Positions 1-5,354 are shown, numbered from the stretch's first letter. The stretch is 5,354 nt of DNA from Thermoplasmata archaeon (GCA_021826835.1 JAKAYH010000193.1:1-5354); one strand, 5' to 3'. Made by a program: numbers and translations. The notes: generated from the sequence alone by a model not told the origin.

Positions 1-44
1 CCGATCTGCCGCCAGCCTTAATTTCTAATTTTGACATTCAAGTT

Positions 45-60
45 TAAGTGTTTACACTTA
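45..60. repeat. 7-bp palindrome, TAAGTGT-TT-ACACTTA
   Basis: The arms TAAGTGT (45-51) and ACACTTA (54-60) are perfect reverse complements separated by two T residues, and a T-rich run (TTTTTAT, 61-67) follows on the plus strand. The two-base centre is too tight for a good RNA hairpin without opening the inner pairs, so a dimeric DNA-binding site is as likely as a terminator. No gene in the window ends or starts next to it; its partner, if any, is to the left of the window. Confidence 0.3.
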
Positions 61-333
61 TTTTTATGTTTCCCAATTTCATTGCCGGTCTGCTATTTGT
101 AAACAATATGCTGAATGAATCTCTCCTATTGAGAAGAGTTCAATAAATCTTAAATTAAGATCATTCTTTCAGATGTTCGGAATATCAAATACTGGAGAGT
201 TTGCCACAAGCATCTAATCTGTTACGGAATCTGCCTCCTTCGAAACTTTTGATGAGTCATGGATGTTTCCACATTATTGAGGTTTTTGTTTTTGTCTGCA
301 GATTCAACACGAAACGATACTGCACCATCACTT

Positions 334-357
334 CTCCTTCCGGGTGATTACCGGAAG
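334..357 (-). promoter_or_regulatory. Hairpin overlapping an SD-like AAGGAG
   Basis: Perfect 7-bp arms CTTCCGG (337-343) and CCGGAAG (351-357) flank a 7-base loop. Read on the minus strand, the downstream arm runs into AAGGAG (334-339), a good Shine-Dalgarno match, and an ATG lies 5 nt further on (326-328). That ATG opens only a 23-codon frame ending in TGA at 257-259, so the site may be chance. If transcribed, the stem would hide half of the SD, as in cis-acting translational switches. What is seen is the stem and the SD match; the function is inference. Confidence 0.22.
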
Positions 358-447
358 TCTTAACACACATCATTTTATGGCAATCTGAATCCTGCTGGCT
401 TGCATGGTTATCACCAACACATCATGTACCTTGCTGGTGTGAATGAA

Positions 448-485
448 AAGATCGGTGATATTTGCAGATTGGCAATCACCATCTT
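448..485. repeat. Imperfect 14-bp hairpin
   Basis: AAGAT (448-452) pairs with ATCTT (481-485), GGTGAT (454-459) with ATCACC (475-480), and TGC (463-465) with GCA (472-474). This leaves a one-base bulge (C453), a three-base bulge (460-462) and a six-base loop (466-471). This is the strongest secondary-structure signal in the gene-free region. It has no U-tract directly after it on the plus strand and is far from any mapped gene end, so it does not look like a terminator. It could belong to a small RNA, to a mobile-element end, or to nothing functional. Confidence 0.3.
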
Positions 486-553
486 ATTCCATGTTATCGT
501 GTAATTAAGTTCAATCATACCACCTATCAGACAATTTAATAAAATTTAAATCC

Positions 554-564
554 GGCTTTTAGCC
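554..564 (-). terminator. Weak terminator-like hairpin after the HisA-like gene
   Basis: On the minus strand GGCT-AAA-AGCC forms a 4-bp stem followed within two bases by an AT-rich, T-containing run (550 downward to about 530). It lies about 87 nt past the TGA of the minus-strand gene at 651-1130. The stem is short and archaeal termination depends mainly on T-tracts, so this is only a weak candidate. Confidence 0.15.
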
Positions 565-650
565 TATTTCACCACATTCTCATAAGGGTAAAGCACACAC
601 ACCGGACTGATCTCCACTTTCCATCCACTTTCCAGAAATTAATGGGAACA

Positions 651-1130
651 TCAACAATCATATTTCAAACTGTCCGGATAATCTGATAACCACACAATTC
701 TTTCATTAATCTCGTGAAATGGCCCATAGTAGAAATATAAACCAGGTTTATCGTAAATTCTGCACGTCAGGTACATATTCCCGCCAAATTCATTGAATCT
801 TCTGATATCCATCGGGTTTGAGCACCTCATTACAAGTTCATCAGTAATATCAAAGAAATTTCTCAATTTTTCGTCATCAAGTGTATTGTTGATCACGACT
901 CTTGATGCACCTGAGATCATCAGGTCTATAAGGTCACTTTCCTTATATGGGTAAGCCATAAGCGTGAATTCTATATATTTGGATATTTCAGAATAAATAT
1001 TGAAATTGAAATGATACTTATTCAGGGCATCCATGTCGATGACAAAAGCTTCATCTTCTGGAAATCTGGCTATTTGTGTCATATTTTTATAGCCAAAAAT
1101 ACTACCTTCATTGATTATGAGACATTGCAC
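651..1130 (-). CDS. HisA-like half-barrel protein, function unknown
   Basis: A 159-aa soluble protein starting at GTG and ending at TGA (651-653). The stretch AFVIDMDAL (28-36), then a helix with YSEIS near 46-50, then SGASRVVINN (73-82) followed by a DDEKLRNFF helix, follows the strand-helix order of the first half of HisA/HisF-type (beta/alpha)8 barrels, especially the archaeal proteins described as related to proFAR isomerase. Family members are usually about 220-250 aa, so the second half is missing or replaced by an unrelated, aromatic-rich tail (118-159). The first-strand catalytic Asp of HisA appears to be absent (the segment reads LIINEGS), so isomerase activity is unlikely. The GTG start is favoured because a TATA-like TTATTTAA is centred about 26 bp upstream, as expected for a leaderless mRNA; the alternative ATG (1080-1082, residue 17) has none and would remove the first strand. 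It is divergent from the Usp gene. The fold assignment rests on motif pattern only. Confidence 0.65.
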   Translation of the reverse strand: MQCLIINEGSIFGYKNMTQIARFPEDEAFVIDMDALNKYHFNFNIYSEISKYIEFTLMAYPYKESDLIDLMISGASRVVINNTLDDEKLRNFFDITDELVMRCSNPMDIRRFNEFGGNMYLTCRIYDKPGLYFYYGPFHEINERIVWLSDYPDSLKYDC

Positions 1131-1151
1131 ATCGGTGAAATTACTTCCGGG

Positions 1152-1168
1152 TTAAATAACTTATATGT
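1152..1168 (-). promoter_or_regulatory. TATA-like promoter for the HisA-like gene
   Basis: On the minus strand the sequence reads CATATAAG followed by TTATTTAA. The second box is centred near 1155, about 26 bp before the GTG at 1130, which is the usual archaeal TATA-to-start distance for a leaderless transcript. No Shine-Dalgarno sequence precedes the GTG closely. Confidence 0.35.
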
Positions 1169-1198
1169 GACCCATTATCATGGCTGTTGTATTAATCC

Positions 1199-1220
1199 TT
1201 TTTTGATTGAAATCAACAAA
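1199..1220. promoter_or_regulatory. Palindromic candidate operator between divergent genes
   Basis: The core TTGATT-GA-AATCAA (1203-1216) is a perfect inverted repeat. The arms extend to 1199-1208 and 1211-1220 with nine of ten positions complementary (only T1202/C1217 fails). It lies between the start of the HisA-like gene (1130) and that of the Usp gene (1289), directly upstream of TATA-like sequence for the latter. Its size and symmetry suit a dimeric winged-helix or ribbon-helix-helix regulator. No T-tract or gene end makes it a terminator. The regulatory role is inferred from position and symmetry. Confidence 0.35.
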
Positions 1221-1272
1221 ACTATAAATTATCTATATATCCATACATTAACTTACAAAAAAGCGAACAAAA

Positions 1273-1283
1273 GTTTTTATTAT
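1273..1283 (+). promoter_or_regulatory. TATA-like promoter for the Usp gene
   Basis: GTTTTTATTAT, preceded by the purine-rich ACAAAA that could act as a BRE, is centred about 26 bp before the in-frame ATG at 1304, fitting a leaderless transcript from there. Better TATA matches lie further up (CTATAAATTA, 1222-1231, and CTATATATC, 1232-1240); these would give short leaders without a Shine-Dalgarno site. Which one is used cannot be settled by eye. Confidence 0.3.
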
Positions 1284-1288
1284 CTTAT

Positions 1289-2113
1289 ATGCATTACATA
1301 ATTATGATAGATCAGCAGACCTCCTATCTGGCGAAAACGGATCGTATACTAGTTCCCATGGCCAAGGGAGAGAGTTCCAGAAAAGCCTTTACAATGGCTT
1401 CTCAGTTTGCCAGGGTACTTGGGTCTGAAATTACTGCATTGACAATTAAGGAGGAGACCAAGGAGGTTACATGGAGCCAGAAAGTAGCAATCATAATGAA
1501 TGCCTATAAGGAGGCAAAAAGTGAAGGGCTTAACGTAATTCCAAAGATTCAGAGTTCAAGAAGCATAAAAGAAGGAATAATCTATGAGGTAAATTCAAGA
1601 AATTATGATCTTGTATTGATGAGCAGCAGGGCCAGGCCCGGAATCTCCACGTCATTACTTGGGCCAATCGGGGATTATGTCATTAAGCATTCAAAAAATA
1701 CTGTGGCTGCAATATCACTAAAGAGGGACACATATCCATACAAAAATATTTTCATACCTATGAGTGAAAAACTAAATACAAGAAAATCGGTGTATCTTGC
1801 TGCAATATTCGCAAAGGTTCTGGGTGCAAAATTCTCACTTTGCGATATGACCGACCTCGATAAAAAGAAGGTTCACGGGTTCAAAACAATAATGAATAAC
1901 GAGATCTGGAAGGAACTGAATCTGGATTATGAGATTACAAAGGCATCTGGTGAAAATCTCAGAGAATCTGTAATGAATCGTCTTTATGCCTCTTCTTCAG
2001 ACCTTATAATTCTCGGTTTACGACCCGATGCTTATTCAAATGTAAGAATTAATTCGGACATTAAAAGAATTATGAAGGATATATCCATAGATTCGGTTCT
2101 AATCAAGAGATGA
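1289..2113 (+). CDS. Tandem Usp-domain protein beside kdp (KdpQ-like?)
   Basis: A 274-aa soluble protein made of two universal-stress-protein-like domains. The first covers about residues 18-146 (opening DRILVPM) and the second about 150-274 (opening KNIFIPMS). Each has the family's strand-helix order and a late hydrophobic strand (DLVLMSS at 107-113, DLIILGL at 238-244). The ATP motif G-x2-G-x9-G-S/T is degenerate in the first domain (SSRARPG, then LLGPIG at 123-128) and essentially lost in the second, so nucleotide binding is doubtful. There are no membrane segments. The start may be ATG 1289 or, more likely for a leaderless mRNA, ATG 1304 (residue 6); neither has a Shine-Dalgarno site. The stop overlaps the 3' end of kdpC on the other strand. 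Halobacterium has a Usp-domain gene, kdpQ, in its kdp operon, and KdpD sensors contain a Usp domain, so a role in K+ homeostasis is plausible but inferred from position. A general stress role is the alternative. Confidence 0.85.
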   Translation: MHYIIMIDQQTSYLAKTDRILVPMAKGESSRKAFTMASQFARVLGSEITALTIKEETKEVTWSQKVAIIMNAYKEAKSEGLNVIPKIQSSRSIKEGIIYEVNSRNYDLVLMSSRARPGISTSLLGPIGDYVIKHSKNTVAAISLKRDTYPYKNIFIPMSEKLNTRKSVYLAAIFAKVLGAKFSLCDMTDLDKKKVHGFKTIMNNEIWKELNLDYEITKASGENLRESVMNRLYASSSDLIILGLRPDAYSNVRINSDIKRIMKDISIDSVLIKR

Positions 2114-2755
2114 TTTACTCAATATATTATGATTCACAAGGAAATTTATGATGCCAACATCAAGGTACATGACGTTCACGTAGTAAGAGCCGAATATGGG
2201 GAAATCCTGAGATTCGCTTGAATTTATCAGTTGATTGACTGTACTGTTTACTTCATGCAAGGACAACCTTATTCCTTTTATATTCCCGAGATTAATTATG
2301 GACTGCACAACTCTTTTCTCCTGAATAATTGCACCCTGAACTGGTATGTTAGGGTCCAGGCCGGAGTCGGAATCCATTATCATTTCTCCAGGTATCTGAC
2401 TTAAGGTAACGTTTGGGTTCATCCTTTCAAATTCTTTTATATTTTGTAATGTTTCATTAAGTGATGCGTTTGTATTCGGTGCGCATTCTGGTGCTCCTGA
2501 CGAGGTCTGGTTGAAATTTATGGCAGATGGTCTGGGTTGAAAGAAATAGCTCTGGTTGAAGGCCTGGGCTAGAAGATAGCTGCCATAGATCTTACCATCA
2601 AGATTAATCTGACTTCCATTGGCTGAACCACGATCCACGTTTTCTGCTATGAAGGATGTAACGGTGGGTATTATAACACCCACTATAAGAATAACAATTA
2701 CCATCACTATCACTGATGACTTAACAATTGCCAAAAGTTCTTTTATTTTTACCAT
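2099..2755 (-). CDS. kdpC: K+-transporting ATPase subunit C
   Basis: KdpC is the single-span subunit of the KdpABC K+ pump; it holds KdpA and KdpB together and presents a domain outside the cell. The 218-aa product has one membrane helix at about 13-36 and then the family landmarks: GSYLLAQAF (58-66), YFFQPRPSA (70-78), SSGAP (85-89), SGLDPNIPVQGA (131-142) and YVNVMYLDVGIINFLV (192-207). It is somewhat longer than the ~190 aa of E. coli KdpC. Eight N-x-S/T sequons (N46, N67, N82, N96, N100, N115, N170, N178) all lie after the membrane helix, which suggests heavy N-glycosylation of the exposed domain. It starts at ATG 2753-2755, overlapping the kdpB stop by 7 nt, with an SD-like GGGGGTGG 7 nt upstream, so it is likely translationally coupled. 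The last 15 bp overlap the convergent Usp gene. Confidence 0.95.
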   Translation of the reverse strand: MVKIKELLAIVKSSVIVMVIVILIVGVIIPTVTSFIAENVDRGSANGSQINLDGKIYGSYLLAQAFNQSYFFQPRPSAINFNQTSSGAPECAPNTNASLNETLQNIKEFERMNPNVTLSQIPGEMIMDSDSGLDPNIPVQGAIIQEKRVVQSIINLGNIKGIRLSLHEVNSTVNQLINSSESQDFPIFGSYYVNVMYLDVGIINFLVNHNILSKSSLD

Positions 2756-4740
2756 ACAACACCCACCCCCAGGAGTAGATAGTAAATGGCACCTATTGCC
2801 ACAAACGGAAGCAGGACACCACCTACACCATAAACCATAATATTCCTTTTCAGGAGATCGTTGATTCCAGACGGCTTGAACCTGACACCCCTAATGGCCA
2901 GAGGAATAAGCATAGGAATTATAAATGTATTAAATATAAGCGCAGAAGTTACGGCCAATAGAGGATCTGTAAACCCAAGCACGTTGATGAAGGAAAGATC
3001 AGGAAACATGAAGAATACCGCGGGGATGATCACAAAATATTTTGATATATCATTTGCAATGCTGAATGTTGTTAAGGATCCCCTGGTAATAAGTATCTGT
3101 TTTCCAAGAAATATAACATCCATCAACTTTGTCGGGTCGTTTTCGAGATCAATCATGTTGGCGGCATCCTTAGCAGCCTGAGTGCCACTGTTCATGGCAA
3201 ACCCAACATCCGCCAGAGCAAGGGCAGGGGCATCATTGGTCCCATCCCCCACCATTGCAACCATTCTCTGTTTTTCCTTTTCCTCCTGGACCTTATCGTA
3301 CTTATCCTTTGGTTTACTGTTGGCCACTACCTCGTCGATTGACGCCTCTCTGGCGATATACTGTGCAGTCAATTCGTTGTCACCAGTACACATAACAGGT
3401 TTTATATTCATGGCTTTCAGAGATTCGATCCTTTCCCTGATCCACGGCTTTAATATGTCGTTGAACTCAATTGCACCAAGGATTCCCTTCTCAGAAATTA
3501 CAACCATAGCTGTTCCACCTCTGGATGATATCTCTGCACATCTTGCATCTATGTAGTTGTCTTTGCTTCCTGCTAGCTCCCAGATTGCGTTGGGAGAGCC
3601 CTTGTAGATATATTGGTTTTCCTTCTTAACGCCGCTGAATTTTGTATCGGGTGTAAATGGAACAAATTCATATTTGGTCATATCCAGGCTTTTCAGGTCG
3701 GGTTTGTTTTCTAATGCCTTTTTAACTACGGAAATTCCCTCTTTCGTTTCGTCAAAGTATGAAGAAATATAGGCTGCCTCGTATAATTGGTCCATGCTGA
3801 TATCACGATTAGGATATATTGCATTTGCCTCTCTGTCACCAATGGTGATGGTCCCGGTTTTGTCTAGAATTATAGTATCTATGTCACCGGCATTTTCTAC
3901 GGCTCTGCCGCTTTTAGCAATAACATTAAACTGACTGACCTTATTTATTGCAGCAACTCCCAATGCAGGAAGAAGGGCACCTATAGTTGTTGGAATCAGA
4001 CATATAAGGAGAACGACCAGTATGAACAAATTTACGTTTGTATTTAGGAAGGTCCCCAAGGTATAAACAGAGGATGTTATTATGAGAAAAACCAGTGTAA
4101 GACCTGATAGTAAAATTGAAAGTGCGATTTCGTTTGGAGTCTTTGTCCTGATGGAACCCTCCACAAGTTCAATCATTTTGTCCAGAAATGTTTCTCCTGG
4201 ATCTGCTGTTATTCTGATCTTCACTTTACTATCCTGAAGAATTGTTGCTCCAGTAACACTATCTCCCTGGACCTTAAAAACAGGTTTAGATTCCCCAGTA
4301 ATTGAAGATTCGTTAAAATATCCCCGTCCCTCAACGATTTCTCCATCGGTGGGAACCGTTTCGTCTTTTCGGACTTCCACGATCATGCCCTTTCTTAGTT
4401 CACTTGATGGAATCATTCTCTCTCCATTCTGATCAATAACTCTTCCGTTCGTTTCCCGTTTCATCTTCTTCAGTGTTGCTGTTATATTCCTGCTTTTACC
4501 CTCTGCAAGTGATTCTGCAAGGTTCGAAAAGAAAATCGTAAGGAAAAGTAAGATAATGACAGATATATAAAAGTCGATGTATACGGGAGTTAGATTCAGT
4601 CCATATTGCGTATGGAATGCAAGCAAATACAGGGAAACAAACATGGCTAGTTCTGTAATGAACATAACTGGGTTTTTCACAATCTTTCGAGGATCGAAGC
4701 TTTTTATGGCATTAATTACGGCTTCAATATATTGGTTCAC
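2749..4740 (-). CDS. kdpB: K+-transporting P-type ATPase subunit B
   Basis: The ATP-hydrolysing subunit of the Kdp high-affinity K+ uptake complex, in the cytoplasmic membrane. The 663-aa product (E. coli: 682) carries all P-type ATPase landmarks: actuator-domain TGES at 148-151; CLIPTTIG in TM4 (247-254); phosphorylation site DKTGT at 293-297 with Asp293; nucleotide-binding-domain PFTPDTKFSG (361-370) and KGSPNAI (380-386); TGDN at 452-455; and GDGTNDAPALA at 498-508. The charged pair Asp564/Lys567 in SIANDISKYF matches the TM5 Asp583/Lys586 pair of E. coli KdpB. About seven membrane helices are visible: two N-terminal (~23-42, 53-74), two central (~205-225, 236-262), three C-terminal (~567-585, 592-616, 634-658). 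Ser151 of TGES, the residue phosphorylated for inhibition in E. coli (Ser162), is kept. Translation starts at a GTG that overlaps the kdpA stop (GTGA), with an SD-like GGGGGTGG 4 nt upstream. No disruption is seen. Confidence 0.97.
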   Translation of the reverse strand: MNQYIEAVINAIKSFDPRKIVKNPVMFITELAMFVSLYLLAFHTQYGLNLTPVYIDFYISVIILLFLTIFFSNLAESLAEGKSRNITATLKKMKRETNGRVIDQNGERMIPSSELRKGMIVEVRKDETVPTDGEIVEGRGYFNESSITGESKPVFKVQGDSVTGATILQDSKVKIRITADPGETFLDKMIELVEGSIRTKTPNEIALSILLSGLTLVFLIITSSVYTLGTFLNTNVNLFILVVLLICLIPTTIGALLPALGVAAINKVSQFNVIAKSGRAVENAGDIDTIILDKTGTITIGDREANAIYPNRDISMDQLYEAAYISSYFDETKEGISVVKKALENKPDLKSLDMTKYEFVPFTPDTKFSGVKKENQYIYKGSPNAIWELAGSKDNYIDARCAEISSRGGTAMVVISEKGILGAIEFNDILKPWIRERIESLKAMNIKPVMCTGDNELTAQYIAREASIDEVVANSKPKDKYDKVQEEKEKQRMVAMVGDGTNDAPALALADVGFAMNSGTQAAKDAANMIDLENDPTKLMDVIFLGKQILITRGSLTTFSIANDISKYFVIIPAVFFMFPDLSFINVLGFTDPLLAVTSALIFNTFIIPMLIPLAIRGVRFKPSGINDLLKRNIMVYGVGGVLLPFVAIGAIYYLLLGVGVVW
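2763..2771 (-). promoter_or_regulatory. Ribosome binding site of kdpC
   Basis: TGGGGGTGG on the minus strand lies 7 nt before the kdpC ATG. The 8-mer GGGGGTGG can pair completely with the archaeal 16S 3' end if two G-U pairs are allowed. The site lies inside the last codons of kdpB and encodes part of the KdpB tail Leu-Gly-Val-Gly. The same 9-mer precedes kdpB. Confidence 0.6.
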
Positions 4741-5354
4741 CTAACCACCCCCACACTGAGGGAGAATGCTCTTCCCCACGCCAACAGAGGACCGGCTGCA
4801 AGTACCGGAAAGAACGATATCAGCCCCAGTATTATCATCGTGAATAGCAGCATAAAACCGAACCAGAATGAGCCAATGTCCACTGACCTGCCGTACTGTA
4901 CCTTTGGTTTTTTATAGGAAAACGATTCAGCTACAATTAGCTGGAAAGCCATGATCGGATACCGCCCCAGAAGCATTATTATACCATCCAGTGTATTGTA
5001 AAAAGGAGTATTCGTTGCGAATCCTCCAATCTCAGAACCATTGTTTGAAGCTGCTGATGCATATTCGTAAAGCAAAGCGGTGATTTGATCGGGATGCGTG
5101 TTTACGAAACTTTTCATTAATATTGGGGCAAACAGAAGTGTAAAACCGAGAGGAACTATGATTATCAGTGGATGTATTATAAGGCTGAAAGTTGAATATT
5201 TTATCTCCTTTGAGCTAATTTTAAGGCTCATAATTTCTGGGAGTTTTCCTACCATTAATGATACCAGGAATACGGTGAATATGACATAGGAGAAAATATT
5301 CAAAACACCGGTGCCTACTCCCCCCAAAGGATCATTCAAAAGAAGTGGAAACAG
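4737..5354 (-). CDS. kdpA: K+-transporting ATPase subunit A, C-terminal part
   Basis: The K+-selective, channel-like subunit of KdpABC. Only the last 205 codons lie in the window; the frame runs open off the right edge, and E. coli KdpA is 557 aa, so roughly the first 60 % is outside. The visible part begins just before NDPLGGVGTG, matching the conserved E. coli FGGVGSG segment, followed by a membrane helix and VGKLPE (E. coli IGRTPE). The fourth selectivity-filter segment reads ASAASNNGSEIGG (about 5020-5058; E. coli SSAANNNGSAFAG), followed by NTPFYN and a LLGRYPIM helix. A last helix pair leads to FFPVLAAGP. The TTG at 5337-5339 is an internal Leu codon, not a start. The stop TGA overlaps the kdpB GTG by the four bases GTGA. 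The operon promoter must lie beyond the right edge. Confidence 0.95.
   Translation of the reverse strand: MFPLLLNDPLGGVGTGVLNIFSYVIFTVFLVSLMVGKLPEIMSLKISSKEIKYSTFSLIIHPLIIIVPLGFTLLFAPILMKSFVNTHPDQITALLYEYASAASNNGSEIGGFATNTPFYNTLDGIIMLLGRYPIMAFQLIVAESFSYKKPKVQYGRSVDIGSFWFGFMLLFTMIILGLISFFPVLAAGPLLAWGRAFSLSVGVVR
4745..4753 (-). promoter_or_regulatory. Ribosome binding site of kdpB
   Basis: TGGGGGTGG on the minus strand lies 4 nt before the kdpB GTG and supports that unusual start codon. It is embedded in the last codons of kdpA, where it encodes part of Val-Gly-Val-Val, and is identical to the site before kdpC. Confidence 0.6.

Larger units (their letters stand above)
1..650. other. Gene-free region with inverted repeats
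   Basis: No open frame of convincing length or composition lies in these 650 bases on either strand; the longest open stretches are about 50 codons and are closed by stops. The DNA is AT-rich but contains several short inverted repeats, listed separately (45-60, 337-357, 448-485, 554-564). The motif GGTGAT occurs at 343-348 and 454-459, and its complement ATCACC at 410-415 and 475-480, so several alternative pairings are possible. It may be intergenic sequence with a structured RNA, or decayed mobile or coding DNA. No tRNA, rRNA or CRISPR repeat pattern was seen. Confidence 0.5.

Noticed and set aside
147..161. AT-rich palindrome ATCTTAA-A-TTAAGAT
   Set aside because: Composed almost only of A/T, so chance occurrence is likely; no adjacent gene start or end gives it meaning.
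80..422. Possible decayed coding sequence on the minus strand (broken frames such as SSKVSKEADSVTD and SGNHPEGEVMVQYRF)
   Set aside because: The pieces look protein-like but are split by stops and frame changes, and I recognise no transposase or other family motif in them.
1..650. CRISPR array, tRNA or IS terminal repeats in the gene-free region
   Set aside because: No regularly spaced direct repeats, no tRNA arm pattern and no matching terminal inverted repeats with target duplication were found by eye.
1011..1301. 96-codon plus-strand open frame
   Set aside because: It lies antisense to the HisA-like gene over its first 120 bases, then runs through the divergent promoter region; the composition is Ile/Tyr/Asn-rich as in translated AT-rich non-coding DNA, and no family resemblance is seen.
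2619..3556. Plus-strand open frames opposite kdpC and kdpB (2619-2840, 2861-3181, 3182-3556)
   Set aside because: They are antisense shadows of strongly conserved KdpB/KdpC coding sequence and contain no recognisable domains.
4732..5289. Plus-strand open frames opposite kdpA (4732-4917, 5098-5289)
   Set aside because: They are antisense to conserved KdpA codons, short, and have no start signals.

Overview
The window looks like part of the chromosome of an acidophilic, cell-wall-less archaeon of the Thermoplasmatales type. This is an inference from several things: AT-rich DNA, heavy use of AGA/AGG and ATA codons, TATA-like boxes placed for leaderless starts, a KdpABC system with an unusually sequon-rich external KdpC domain, and a free-standing Usp-domain protein beside it. 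No rRNA or other taxonomic marker is present, so the order-level placement is tentative and euryarchaeal is the safer statement.

The right-hand 3.25 kb (2099-5354, minus strand) is the end of a kdpA-kdpB-kdpC operon for the high-affinity K+-pumping P-type ATPase. kdpA enters from the right edge and only its last ~205 codons are present. kdpB (663 aa) and kdpC (218 aa) are complete. The genes overlap (GTGA at kdpA/kdpB, 7 nt at kdpB/kdpC), and each internal start is preceded by the same 9-mer TGGGGGTGG, a good match to an archaeal Shine-Dalgarno sequence if G-U pairs are allowed. KdpA forms the selective K+ path, KdpB hydrolyses ATP, and KdpC is the single-span subunit that stabilises the complex.

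A plus-strand gene (1289-2113) for a protein with two tandem Usp-like domains converges on kdpC, and the two reading frames overlap tail to tail by 15 bp. Halobacterium carries a Usp-domain gene (kdpQ) beside its kdp genes, so this is a plausible K+-linked regulator or accessory protein, although here it is on the opposite strand. No kdpD or kdpE is visible.

Divergent from the Usp gene is a 159-aa minus-strand gene (651-1130) that resembles the N-terminal half of a HisA-like (beta/alpha)8 barrel. The ~158 bp between them holds TATA-like boxes for both genes and an imperfect palindrome (1199-1220) that could be an operator.

Positions 1-650 contain no convincing gene. They hold several inverted repeats: a 7-bp palindrome near 45-60, a hairpin at 337-357 touching an SD-like site, and a 14-bp imperfect hairpin at 448-485. 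This could be a structured RNA, a regulatory stretch or decayed sequence; the sequence alone does not decide.
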